A DNA stretch of 64,000 bases from Hinthialibacter sp964556895 (GCA_964556895.1 CAZKYC010000007.1:25135-89134), one strand, 5' to 3'; shown: positions 33,844-42,784, counted from the stretch's first letter. Notes: generated by a model not told the origin, from the letters alone. A program made the numbers and translations.

Positions 33844-35259
33844 TCACGAGCGGCCGGCGGCCCGCGCAAATAGATGTTGTTTGGCCGCCGCGCCCGCGAG
33901 TTGTTTGCCGACCGACCATAATGGGCCGGGAAAACGGCGGCATTCATTCAGAACAGAATCTAACGCATTGACCAGATGGTCAAGTTCATCTTCGCTAGAA
34001 ATGAACGGCGGCAGAAATTTGACGATCTCTTGATGATGGCCCGCCACTTGGCTGAGGATGTTGTGATTTTTGAAGAGTTGCATGACCACCGCCTGGGCGA
34101 AGAGGCCGTTTTCGGCGGCGTGTAATAGCGTCCAGGCGGGTTTAAGGCGCAGTGATTGGGGCGAGCCGAATTCGACCGCGCACATCAGCCCCTTGCCGCG
34201 AACGCCTTTAATAAACTCATGTTTGTCTTTGAGCGCGTTCAGGCCCGAAAGCAGACGCTGGCCCGATGCCGCGGCCTTTTCGATCAACCCTTCGGTTTCA
34301 ATTACATCCAGCGCCGCCAACCCGGCGACCATGGCGAAGACGTTTTGGCCGAACGTGCTGGAATGCACCACACAGCGGTCGAGAGTGTTAAACACGCCGC
34401 GATAGACTTCGTCTGAGTATAAAATCGCTCCGATGGGCACAACCCCGCCGCTGAGCGCTTTTGAGGTCAATAAAATATCGGGTTCGAGTTTCCAATGTTC
34501 ACAGGCCCACCATGTTCCGGTGCGTCCCAGACCGCATTGTATTTCGTCGGCGATGAATACGGTGTCTGTCTCGCGACACAGCTGTTGGATATTTTGATAC
34601 AGAGATTCGTTTTCAGGGAAGAAAACGCCCTTTCCACGTATCGGTTCAATCACCACCGCCGCGACGGTTTTGGTGCGCAGTTTTCGTTCGATGTCTGGCA
34701 GGTTCTCCCACTCGACTCTCTCGCAGCCGGGTAAGAGGTCGCCAAAGCCGCTGCGGAACGACTCGTCGCCATTGAGGGCTAGCGCGCCTGTGCTGAGGCC
34801 GTGAAACGCGCCCTTGCGAAACAAAATATTGGGGCGTTTGGTCGAAGCCCGGGCGAATTTGATGGCGCCTTCCATCGCCTCGGCGCCGGAGTTGGTAAAA
34901 AACACCCGTTGCAAGCGCTCGCCTGGGGCGATGGAGATCAGTTTTTTCGCCAGCAGGCCGCTGAGTAAGACGCAATCCATCTGAATGAGGTTGGGCAGGT
35001 TTAAGTCGAGCGCCTGGCGCAGGGCGTCTTTGATGACCGGGTGGTTACGCCCCATGCCAAATACGCCATAGCCTGAAAGCGAGTCGTAAATCTTGCGGCC
35101 GTTTAGCGTCTCAATATAGCAGCCTTCGCCTTTGACATACTCATGGTCGAAGCCGATGAGTTCCAATACGCGGGCGAAGACGGAGTTGCCGTATTGATCG
35201 TGCAACGAGCGGGCGTTGCCGATTGAGTCAGATAACAGGGCGCGAAGATCAAAAGTCAT
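33844..35259 (-). CDS. Class III (PLP-dependent) aminotransferase
   Basis: A 471-residue fold-type I aminotransferase of the ornithine/acetylornithine class. The cofactor lysine is in LLTSKALSGG, with FFTNSGAEAMEGAIKFAR, FHGLSTGALA, VVIEPIRGKG and IADEIQCGLGRTG. The N-terminal segment VLELIGFDHEYVKGEGCYI with LSGYGVFGMGRNHP is typical of a subgroup found beside lipid or polyketide genes. Operon with an MMPL exporter, 20 nt apart, recalls the hpnN/hpnO pair of hopanoid clusters, but no other hopanoid gene is visible. The ATG at 35259 is chosen for family length. Confidence 0.88.
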   Translation of the reverse strand: MTFDLRALLSDSIGNARSLHDQYGNSVFARVLELIGFDHEYVKGEGCYIETLNGRKIYDSLSGYGVFGMGRNHPVIKDALRQALDLNLPNLIQMDCVLLSGLLAKKLISIAPGERLQRVFFTNSGAEAMEGAIKFARASTKRPNILFRKGAFHGLSTGALALNGDESFRSGFGDLLPGCERVEWENLPDIERKLRTKTVAAVVIEPIRGKGVFFPENESLYQNIQQLCRETDTVFIADEIQCGLGRTGTWWACEHWKLEPDILLTSKALSGGVVPIGAILYSDEVYRGVFNTLDRCVVHSSTFGQNVFAMVAGLAALDVIETEGLIEKAAASGQRLLSGLNALKDKHEFIKGVRGKGLMCAVEFGSPQSLRLKPAWTLLHAAENGLFAQAVVMQLFKNHNILSQVAGHHQEIVKFLPPFISSEDELDHLVNALDSVLNECRRFPGPLWSVGKQLAGAAAKQHLFARAAGRS

Positions 35260-35321
35260 GGATTTGTTCGCAATTGCCTTTCGGTTCGATTGCAGATGAA
35301 AATAGCAACTGTCCGTTCGTA

Positions 35322-35397
35322 TCATTGCGAGCGAAGCGAAGCAATCTCACTGATCATTTTATGAGATTACTTCGGTCGTTTCACTCCCTCGCAATGA
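35322..35397. repeat. Dispersed palindromic element
   Basis: Inverted ends TCATTGCGAG / CTCGCAATGA enclose CGAAGCGAAGCAATCTCA and TGAGATTACTTCGGTCG. This belongs to a type of intergenic palindrome seen in many environmental bacterial genomes. It lies between the aminotransferase and the Trm112-like gene. Confidence 0.8.
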
Positions 35398-35491
35398 CAT
35401 CAAAATAGGAATCATTACTCAACATTGAAATTGTAGCCCGAATTGGCCTCTGGGCGAGCGTAAGGAGAAAAAATGTGGTTATTGAAACTGG

Positions 35492-35713
35492 CTACGCTGA
35501 CGGCGTGACGTTGTGTTTGTCCATCACCGCTTTCCAGTCGGCTTCGCTCATTTCTTCAGACTCATCGACCAACATCACCGGGATATCGTCTTTGATGGGG
35601 TAGCGCCGCCGGGTGGCGGGGTCGGTCGAGACGATCCATTCGCCGTCTAACACGATAGGCGCTTTGGATAGCGGGCAGGCCAGAATTTCGAGTAAGGTAT
35701 CGCTAATGGGCAT
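35492..35713 (-). CDS. Trm112-like small protein
   Basis: A 73-residue protein of the Trm112/YcaR family. The pattern LLEILACPLSKAPIVLDGEWIVS, then RRRYPIKDDIPVMLVDES, is characteristic. In eukaryotes and archaea relatives activate methyltransferases; bacterial members are often near LPS genes and have no settled role. The zinc-binding CPxC motif is reduced to CPLS, so metal binding is doubtful. The start at 35713 has GGAG in GTTGGAGCAACAAC. Confidence 0.85.
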   Translation of the reverse strand: MPISDTLLEILACPLSKAPIVLDGEWIVSTDPATRRRYPIKDDIPVMLVDESEEMSEADWKAVMDKHNVTPSA

Positions 35714-35849
35714 GTTGTTGCTCCAACGATATTGTGTTTGATTGTATGGGAAGCATGGCGCAGCCAGGGGCATTGGTCAAGATAAAAGACGCCGTCTTGA
35801 AACCGCTTCAATTATTCGTCTGACAAACCCTCTTTCGTTACTTCGTCTC

Positions 35850-37034
35850 CTACTTCATTAACCATTCGAGATTAAATCGCGCCAGGGTGATGTAGCGGTA
35901 GTTTTGTTTGAACTGGTTGTCGCCGCGTTCGTAGAGGCAATAGATGGTTTGATCAGGCCCGACCAACAAGTCGCTGTAGGCGACGATGCCGCCGTCGAGA
36001 ACCTTCGCATGCGGCCAGGTCTTGCCTTCGTCTTCGCTCAGTTTGATCACCAGGTTCTGGCGGGCGCGCGGGTTCTCAGCGGGCGAGTGTGAAAATTGAT
36101 TGTCAGGGTTCGAAAACAAAATGATGTTTTTGTCATCGTTTGGTTTAAGCGAATAGCGCGTCAGCCCCGCCATACAGGTCGGTTCATAGAGGGCGTCGTC
36201 GTAGGCGGGCGCCGTCCATCCGGCGGCGCCGTCGGGGCTGTAGGCGACCAGGCGCCGGCGCGTGGGCGACTCGTTGCGAATGTTGACCATCACCCGTCCG
36301 TCAGCCAGTTCGAGCGCCAGGGTTTCGCTGGGGTTTCCTTGTTCGGGGCTGTTGTTGGCGATGATCTCGCCGCGCTGCCAGGTCTGGCCGCCGTCGTCGC
36401 TGTAGATCGTCGATACGCATGAAGGGCGGTGGGCGTTGCCGCCTGTGCCTAGCGAAAGCCAAACCGGGACAATCAAGCGCCCGTTTTTGAGTTGGATGCC
36501 GTGGTTGGGCCCGGTGGCGATGACTTTCCAGTTGTAGCCAGGGCGATAGTTTTCAAAAGTCGAAGTCATCTCGACGGGGTCTGTGAAGGTCAGCCCGTCG
36601 TCATCGCTGCGCATGTAGAAACAGCGCTCATATTCGATGCAATACAAAAAATGCACGGCGCCGTTGCGGTCGGCGATGGCGACCGGGTTATTGACGGTGA
36701 TCTCGTCGTCGCTGGAGACATGCGACCGCGCCACCGGGTTGATGCGGGCGCCATCTGGTACCTGGCTGATGATTCGCGCGGGCGACCAGGTCTTGCCGCC
36801 GTTGTCGCTGCGGCGCAGCATAATATCGATGCGCCCCCAATCGCTGCCGTAATAGCGGGCTTCACAATAGGCGAGCAGCGTCCCCTTGGCGGTCACCACC
36901 AGGCCGGGGATACGGTAAATCTGAACGCCCGCATCGCCGGAGGTGAACAAATCATTGGCCTGAAAAAACGGCGACTCGGCAACCACCGGTAGTGATACAA
37001 AAGCCAAAACGATAAATGCAATTAGAATTCGCAT
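35850..37034 (-). CDS. Secreted exo-alpha-sialidase (GH33-like)
   Basis: A 394-residue exported six-bladed beta-propeller. The signal peptide MRILIAFIVLAFVSLPVVA precedes the RIP motif of sialidases (IYRIPGLVV) and Asp boxes (SDNGGKTWSP, SDDGGQTWQR, SEDEGKTWPH). A catalytic Asp (SDWGRIDIMLRRSD) is plausible, as are the Arg residues RNES and RRRLVAYSP. It releases sialic acid or similar ulosonic acids from glycans. With the fucosidase at 59.7 kb it suggests use of host-type or algal glycans. The start has AAGGGG 7 nt upstream, overlapping the end of a broken deacetylase-like gene. Confidence 0.87.
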   Translation of the reverse strand: MRILIAFIVLAFVSLPVVAESPFFQANDLFTSGDAGVQIYRIPGLVVTAKGTLLAYCEARYYGSDWGRIDIMLRRSDNGGKTWSPARIISQVPDGARINPVARSHVSSDDEITVNNPVAIADRNGAVHFLYCIEYERCFYMRSDDDGLTFTDPVEMTSTFENYRPGYNWKVIATGPNHGIQLKNGRLIVPVWLSLGTGGNAHRPSCVSTIYSDDGGQTWQRGEIIANNSPEQGNPSETLALELADGRVMVNIRNESPTRRRLVAYSPDGAAGWTAPAYDDALYEPTCMAGLTRYSLKPNDDKNIILFSNPDNQFSHSPAENPRARQNLVIKLSEDEGKTWPHAKVLDGGIVAYSDLLVGPDQTIYCLYERGDNQFKQNYRYITLARFNLEWLMK

Positions 37035-37044
37035 ACGGATCCCC

Positions 37045-37312
37045 TTAGTTGAGTTTCATCTGATTTAATCGCATCGACATTTCTTTAAAGGTCGCAACCC
37101 AAATCTCATCGTCGCTGGCGAGGTGTTTACACACGGCTTCAAATTTCTCAGGAGTGATGGAGCGCCAGCCCTCGTCGTTCATGCCGTGCAGGCTCCTGAT
37201 GAGCCGCTTGAAAACGATGCCATTTCTCAGCGTTGTGTCTCGGCGTGAGCCTTGCCCTCCCCAATTTGAGGATAAAAATGGTTCTTCCGATATTTGAGTG
37301 CTTCTCTTGCTG
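37045..37312 (-). pseudogene. 3' remnant of a polysaccharide-deacetylase-like gene
   Basis: Reading upstream from a TAA at 37045 there is an open frame of about 85 codons without a start. It includes IRSLHGMNDEGWRSITPEKF, then CKHLASDDEIWVATFKEMS and a short end. The H-G-x-x-x-x-GW, F...L and IW-A-F-EM pattern resembles the C-terminal end of NodB-type polysaccharide deacetylases. The frame is cut at about 37312, exactly where the 226-bp repeat begins. Family assignment is by pattern only. Confidence 0.5.
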
Positions 37313-37539
37313 GATGACCTGGAATTGGGTCAAAAAACGATATTCGTCCTTTCAATAATAGACAATCCAACTCAGGCAGGGGTGCAACTCAGGGAGCGCC
37401 TGTGCATCAAAGCGGAGCGGCGCCGAAGCGAGCAGAGTTGTACCCATGCCAAATACAACAAAAAAAAATCATCCTTGAGATCGTGTCAGGAAATTTTAAT
37501 TCAATTTGAGAAAAAGTATCCAATATCCCGGATGAGCCA
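37313..37539 (+). repeat. 226-bp direct repeat, copy A, containing 80-bp repeat copy 5
   Basis: Nearly identical to 42785-43009, from GATGACCTGGAATTGGGTC to CCCGGATGAGCC. The palindromic 80-bp element sits inside at 37373-37450, with its left arm changed to CAGGCAGGGGTGCAACTCAG. Its left edge coincides with the break in the deacetylase-like gene. The remaining 37540-37638 holds only the aconitase terminator. Confidence 0.92.
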
Positions 37540-37584
37540 TAAAAATCCATACGTCCAGCAAGATGATTAAAGACTTAACAACAA

Positions 37585-37610
37585 TCCCCGCTGGTTTACG
37601 CCAACGGGGA
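37585..37610 (-). terminator. Hairpin after the aconitase gene
   Basis: TCCCCGTTGG / CCAGCGGGGA with a 6-nt loop and one mismatch, followed by TTGTTGTT on the minus strand. It starts about 29 nt past the stop. Confidence 0.65.
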
Positions 37611-37638
37611 CCGAAAAAAGCAATAATGAAAGATTCTC

Positions 37639-40311
37639 TCACGACGCCAGGTTGCGTAAGACGTAGTGTAAGATACCGCCGTTTTGGTAATAGGTGATCT
37701 CGTCGAGAGTGTCGATGCGGCACAGCAGCGCGACCGTCTCGGTGGAGCCGTCGGCGCGAGTGATGGTGCAGTCGATATCCATACGCGGTTTGAGCCCGCT
37801 GGCGATGCCAGCGATGTCGAAAGTTTCGCTGCCGTCGAGGTTGAGCGACTTGCGCGACTGGCCTTCTTTGAACTGCAGCGGCAAGACGCCCATGCCGATC
37901 AAATTCGAACGGTGGATGCGCTCAAAACTTTCAGCGATGACGGCGCGAACGCCCAACAGTCTCGTTCCCTTGGCCGCCCAGTCGCGTGACGAGCCGGTAC
38001 CGTATTCCTTGCCTGCTACAACAACCAACGGGGTGTCGTTCTCAATGTATTTCATGGCGGCGTCATAGATGCTCATCTCTTCGCCGCTGGGGACATATTT
38101 GGTGTAGCCGCCCGTGGCGCCTGGAGCCATCTCATTCTGTAGGCGGATGTTGGCGAACGTGCCTCGCATCATGACTTCGTGGTTGCCGCGGCGCGAGCCG
38201 AACGAGTTGAAATCGGCTGGCGTTTGGCCGTGCTCTTGCAGGTACTTGCCCGCCGGGCCGTCGGTTTTGATGGCGCCCGCTGGCGAGATGTGGTCGGTGG
38301 TGACGCTGTCAGCCAGCAGGGCCAGCACCCGTGCGCCGTTGATGTCTGAGACGGCGTCGGGCGTCTTTGACATGCCGACGAAGTAGGGCGGCAGTTTGAC
38401 GTAGGTGCTCTTGTCTTGCCAGTCGTAGGTCTGGCCGCCGCTGACGTCGATGTTCTGCCAAGTTTCATCGCCGTCAAAGATGGCGCCGTATTGGGTGGTG
38501 AACTGGTCTTTCTTGACCGATTTTAACACGATGTTTTGGATTTCTTTATTTGTGGGCCAGATGTCTTTGAGGTAGACTGGCTGGCCGTCGGCGCCCTCGC
38601 CGAGTGGATCTGTCGTCAGGTTGATGCGCAAGGAGCCGGCGATTGCATACGCCGCCACCAACGGCGGCGACGCGAGGTAGTTGGCTTTTGTGTGTGGATT
38701 GACGCGGCCTTCAAAGTTGCGGTTGCCTGACAACACCGAACCAACGGTGAGGTCATTGTCGACAACCGCTTTGGCAATGGGTTCTGGCAGCGGGCCTGAG
38801 TTGCCGATGCAGGTAGTGCAGCCATAGCCGACCAAGTGAAAACCCAGTTTGTCGAGGTCGTCTTGCAGGCCGGAGTCTTTCAGATAGTCAGTAACCACTT
38901 TCGACCCAGGCGCCAATGAAGTTTTGACCCACGGTTTTACCTTCAGGCCTTTTTGGGCGGCGTTGCGCGCCACCAGTCCCGCCGCGATCATGACCGCCGG
39001 GTTCGAGGTGTTGGTGCAGCTGGTGATCGCTGCGATGACCACGTCGCCGTCGGTCAGTTGATAGTCTGCCCCTTCGACCGCAGCGCTCTTTGGCGCCGCC
39101 GGGTCGCCGCCAAAGGTTTTCAATGCGTCGTTAAAGTTGCCGTCGGCTTCAGACAAATAAACTTTATCTTGTGGGCGCTTAGGGCCGGCCATTGAGGGTT
39201 TGACTTCGCCCATGTCGAGTTCGAGGGTGTCGGTAAAGACCGGATCATTGCTGGAGTCGCGCCACATGCCTTGGGCTTTGGCGTAGGCTTCGACCAGGGC
39301 GATGCGGTCTTTGTCGCGGCCTGTGAGTTTGAGATAAGTGATTGTCTCTTGGTCGATGGGGAAGAACCCACAGGTCGCGCCATACTCAGGCCCCATGTTG
39401 GCGATGGTGGCGCGGTCGGCCAGCGGCAGGGCGTCAAGGCCGGGGCCGAAATACTCGACAAACTTGCCCACCACGCCCTTGGCGCGCAGCATCTGGGTGA
39501 CGGTCAATACTAAGTCGGTCGCGGTCGCGCCTTCAGGCAGGGCGCCGGTCAACTTGAACCCGATGACTTCAGGCACCAGCATCGAAACCGGCTGGCCTAA
39601 CATGGCGGCTTCGGCTTCGATGCCGCCTACGCCCCAGCCCAAGACGGCGAGACCGTTGATCATGGTGGTGTGGCTGTCTGTGCCGACCAAGGTGTCGGGA
39701 TACGCGACCGGGTTTCCGCCTGTGTCGGCTGTCCAGACTACTTGGGCGAGGTTTTCTAAATTGACTTGGTGACAGATGCCCGCGCCCGGCGGCGCCACGC
39801 GAAAATTATTAAACGCCGTCTGGCCCCAACGAAGAAACTCATAGCGCTCAATGTTGCGTTTGTATTCCATATCGACGTTGAATTGAAACGCGCCGGTTGA
39901 TGCGAACTGGTCAACCATGACCGAGTGGTCGATGACCAGGTCGACGGGCGTCAGCGGGTTGATTTTTTGTGGATCGCCGCCCAGGTCTTTCATGGCGTCG
40001 CGCATGGCGGCCAGGTCGACCACGGCGGGCACGCCGGTAAAGTCTTGCATCAACACCCGTGCGGGGCGGTAGGCGATTTCGTTGGTGGATTTTTTCTCTT
40101 TGAGCCAGTCGGCGACCGCCTGGGCGTCTTGGGCTGTGACGGTCTGGCCGTCTTCAAAGCGCAACATGTTTTCAAGCAAGACTTTTAAGGAAAACGGCAG
40201 GCGCGAGACATCGCCCAAGCCGTTTTCGCCAGCGGTGGGCAGGCTGTAATAGTCATAAGACGTTCCGTTAACGTCAAGCGTTTTCTTGCAGTTGAAGTGG
40301 TCGAGACTCAT
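37639..40311 (-). CDS. acnA: Aconitate hydratase A
   Basis: An 890-residue aconitase of the AcnA/IRP type, isomerising citrate and isocitrate through a [4Fe-4S] cluster in the TCA cycle. The cluster cysteines lie in ITSCTNTSNP and YGCTTCIGNSGP. Other landmarks are VGTDSHTTMINGLAVLGWGVGGIEAEAAMLGQ, LSGNRNFEGRVNP and the swivel domain with GKEYGTGSSRDWAAKGT. The ATG at 40311 is preferred to a GTG 12 nt earlier. Length is typical. It lies between the two 226-bp direct repeats. Confidence 0.97.
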   Translation of the reverse strand: MSLDHFNCKKTLDVNGTSYDYYSLPTAGENGLGDVSRLPFSLKVLLENMLRFEDGQTVTAQDAQAVADWLKEKKSTNEIAYRPARVLMQDFTGVPAVVDLAAMRDAMKDLGGDPQKINPLTPVDLVIDHSVMVDQFASTGAFQFNVDMEYKRNIERYEFLRWGQTAFNNFRVAPPGAGICHQVNLENLAQVVWTADTGGNPVAYPDTLVGTDSHTTMINGLAVLGWGVGGIEAEAAMLGQPVSMLVPEVIGFKLTGALPEGATATDLVLTVTQMLRAKGVVGKFVEYFGPGLDALPLADRATIANMGPEYGATCGFFPIDQETITYLKLTGRDKDRIALVEAYAKAQGMWRDSSNDPVFTDTLELDMGEVKPSMAGPKRPQDKVYLSEADGNFNDALKTFGGDPAAPKSAAVEGADYQLTDGDVVIAAITSCTNTSNPAVMIAAGLVARNAAQKGLKVKPWVKTSLAPGSKVVTDYLKDSGLQDDLDKLGFHLVGYGCTTCIGNSGPLPEPIAKAVVDNDLTVGSVLSGNRNFEGRVNPHTKANYLASPPLVAAYAIAGSLRINLTTDPLGEGADGQPVYLKDIWPTNKEIQNIVLKSVKKDQFTTQYGAIFDGDETWQNIDVSGGQTYDWQDKSTYVKLPPYFVGMSKTPDAVSDINGARVLALLADSVTTDHISPAGAIKTDGPAGKYLQEHGQTPADFNSFGSRRGNHEVMMRGTFANIRLQNEMAPGATGGYTKYVPSGEEMSIYDAAMKYIENDTPLVVVAGKEYGTGSSRDWAAKGTRLLGVRAVIAESFERIHRSNLIGMGVLPLQFKEGQSRKSLNLDGSETFDIAGIASGLKPRMDIDCTITRADGSTETVALLCRIDTLDEITYYQNGGILHYVLRNLAS

Positions 40312-40523
40312 ATTCAATCTCACTTTTTCATAGAATGTAGAGACTACTAGTATAGTCGAAGCAGCGCCTGCCCCGTAGCGGGATGAGGGACGCCCAGAAA
40401 CAGAAAATCACCTATATCGCTCAATGGTTGTTGATGTATCGGGCTTGCCTTCAACAAAGCACTGTAACAATTTACTGTTTAAAGGAAAATGTGAAAGAAT
40501 TGGGTTTAGAGGAAGAAACAGAG

Positions 40524-42500
40524 ATGAAATATTATTCTATCGACTGGGCGCTTTTTTTACGGCAGTTGGCGAATTGGGCTGATCTCGACACGCCCATTCG
40601 AAGACTTTGTTTAGAGATGGATAAACATAGAACGGCGATTATTGATACGCCTGAGGCGCTAGAGAATCGCGAGGTTTTACTTCGTTCGGGTTTTGTTGAA
40701 TCTGCTAGCGACGGCGTGAGAGTGAAATTGTCTAAACCGTCTTTATCATTCTTTCGGACCATTCGGTTTATGCAATCCTACCCAGTGTCGCAGTTATGTA
40801 ACCCAACAGTTTTTGGCCAATATGTAAAATTAAATTTTACGTTGAAAGAATTTTCTTCCTTCTTCAAACGGTTTGGCCAAACATCTGGTTCGGTCATCGA
40901 CCTGTATAATCAAATTTCGTCTGTGAATTATGTTGATGAACTTTTCTCAAACCATGATCGCCCTGAATGGGAGTATCAGAGGCTTACGGACGAAGAAGAC
41001 TCCTATATTACAAATTCATACAGGTTTGATTGTTTCTTACGATTTCTTCGTTTTCTCATTGAGCAAGGCGCGCCTGTCTACCTTCACGAATTAGATGAAA
41101 TGGACGTAGAAGAACTTCGCCCGTTTCTTCCGGAAATCGTATTGGCTGGCATACGCCATCTTTTTTTGTTCTGTTCGTTAGATGATGAAACACTGCTGCC
41201 CACAATTAGCCTCTTTCCCAAAATAATTACTAGCATTTATCGAGAACGCCCGACCGAACCAGACAATATTGACGTTAAGGAAACACTATCCTATTCCATT
41301 TTGGACGACCTGACGGTTCTTTTGCAAGAGTGCGCTTCTGCACCAATACGGATGTTGAAAAATCAATATGAATTGTTCAAAAAAGCAAAAGACGTTCTCT
41401 TCAGCCGCTTCTTCCCTTTGCCTGAACCCCTTCAAGATGTGTTAGAGATGAGTCATGAATGGCGTTTAAGACATGCATTGATTCTGGCGTCATCATTAAA
41501 ATTGGCGCGGCAAGCCAAACTTGCCAATAAAACGGATGGTTTGGTTTTAACAGCCAAAGGAAAGACGTGGTTGCAATCGAGCGCGAAAGACAAAATGCTC
41601 TCTCTGGTTGATTATATCAAAAAAGAATTAGAATTTTATGGAAGATTAGATTGCATGAATTACGAACTCCATGATCTTCATGTATTAGGTATGCTAGGGT
41701 TTGATAGTTTTTCGAAAATTAAACACATTTTTTCGGACGACCTCTATTCTCGATTTGTCCCTTACTCGCAATTTCTCGCCTATCAGGGCAGGGTCAACAA
41801 TCCACTGGTTTCGTTTCTTGAACAAAACAAGTCCCATTGGGCGTATCACCGGTTTCAGCACATAACAAGCGAGCAACTCGAAGACATGTGGGTTCACATT
41901 CTTGATCGATGGCTTATTGAATGTTTGCTTCCATTTGAGTGCATCGAAATTGGATACGACCAGGATTCGCACATTGCCATTCGGGTCACGGACATCGGGC
42001 GATATTTGTTTGGTTTCGTCAATGATTTTGACTATTTTCGTTCATCATCCGACCAGGCGGCGGTCTTGCCAAATTTTGAAATTGTGTTTATGAAACCCGC
42101 TCCACAGGCCGAAATTTCACTGAATCCGTTCTGTGAGCGAATTGGAAGCAAGACGGGCGGCGTGTTTCGAATTTCTGCAGATTCGATTCGACGAGCGATC
42201 GCGTTAGGGTGGACAGCCGAGCAGATTGTATTCACGTTAAACGATGTCAGCAAAAATGAAATCCCCGTCAATGTCAAACACGAGATACTCGAATGGGCCG
42301 GTCAAGTCAAACTTGTGCATGTCAAACAGGTTTTTCTGATCCATTCCCCAGACGAAGACACAACCGAAGTAATTCGGTCGGCGGCCCCAAAGGATGTAAC
42401 CGTGTTGAATGCGACAACCTTGGCTGTTGGCGACCGAAAGAAAAAAGACGCCATTCTCAATGCAATTCGTAAAAAGGGCGTTTATCTGAAGTCTGACTGA
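40524..42500 (+). CDS. Stand-alone XPB/Ssl2-like helicase-associated protein
   Basis: A 658-residue protein whose last 200 residues fit the helicase-associated domain family (XPB_Ssl2/Helicase_C_3): LPNFEIVFMKPAP, then FRISADSIRRAIALGWTAEQI and a final LEWAGQVKLVHVKQVFL segment. The rest is helical. There is no Walker A or B motif, so it is not itself a helicase. Relatives in actinobacteria and bacilli are often beside an XPB-type helicase, which is not in this window. The gene is visibly AT-richer than its neighbours, suggesting acquisition. The ATG at 40524 has AGAGGA upstream; an open frame extends to 40383. Confidence 0.62.
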   Translation: MKYYSIDWALFLRQLANWADLDTPIRRLCLEMDKHRTAIIDTPEALENREVLLRSGFVESASDGVRVKLSKPSLSFFRTIRFMQSYPVSQLCNPTVFGQYVKLNFTLKEFSSFFKRFGQTSGSVIDLYNQISSVNYVDELFSNHDRPEWEYQRLTDEEDSYITNSYRFDCFLRFLRFLIEQGAPVYLHELDEMDVEELRPFLPEIVLAGIRHLFLFCSLDDETLLPTISLFPKIITSIYRERPTEPDNIDVKETLSYSILDDLTVLLQECASAPIRMLKNQYELFKKAKDVLFSRFFPLPEPLQDVLEMSHEWRLRHALILASSLKLARQAKLANKTDGLVLTAKGKTWLQSSAKDKMLSLVDYIKKELEFYGRLDCMNYELHDLHVLGMLGFDSFSKIKHIFSDDLYSRFVPYSQFLAYQGRVNNPLVSFLEQNKSHWAYHRFQHITSEQLEDMWVHILDRWLIECLLPFECIEIGYDQDSHIAIRVTDIGRYLFGFVNDFDYFRSSSDQAAVLPNFEIVFMKPAPQAEISLNPFCERIGSKTGGVFRISADSIRRAIALGWTAEQIVFTLNDVSKNEIPVNVKHEILEWAGQVKLVHVKQVFLIHSPDEDTTEVIRSAAPKDVTVLNATTLAVGDRKKKDAILNAIRKKGVYLKSD

Positions 42501-42552
42501 CTCCATACCTGGTTGTTAGTGGTGATGTTCTCCTTCTCGCACGTTGTGCCCG

Positions 42553-42717
42553 TTTAAAGCAAGTTCATCGCAGGCGGCCCACCGTGCGCCTCAACTGCCC
42601 ATGCGCCGCGAGGCGATCTATCACCTAGACGATGAGGGCTTCAAAGAGGGGCTGCGCCATTTGGAGGGCGCGCCAGACGAAGTTCTCGCCAATAATGAGC
42701 TGATGGGTATCATGCCG
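42553..42717 (+). pseudogene. Internal fragment of a type II thioesterase gene
   Basis: An open stretch reads HRAPQLPMRREAIYHL, then DDEGFKEGLRHLEGAPDEVL and ANNELMGIM. This matches the middle of alpha/beta-hydrolase type II thioesterases of NRPS/PKS clusters (pattern A-P-x-L-P ... L-x-x-L-x-G-x-P-x-E-V-L-x-x-x-E-L). The expected F-x-x-G segment before it appears in another frame (KFIAGG), implying one frameshift. The fragment has neither catalytic Ser nor His, and its 3' end joins a repeat at 42716. It lies about 540 nt before the NRPS gene. Confidence 0.6.
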
Positions 42718-42784
42718 CCGCGGCGGACAGCGAAAGATACCGTTATGTAAACTCAATCCGCACATAATTCTGGCAACCACTATA
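42716..42784 (-). repeat. Second repeat family, copy 1
   Basis: The reverse complement matches 59441-59512 closely: ATAGTGGTTGCCAGAATTAT, GTGCGGATTGAGTTT, ACGGTATCT, CGCTGTCCGCCGCGGCGG. It separates the thioesterase fragment from the 226-bp repeat. Confidence 0.9.

Noticed and set aside
42544..42750. A 68-codon frame as an intact small gene
   Set aside because: Its centre matches an internal part of a thioesterase and its end is repeat sequence, so it is a remnant.
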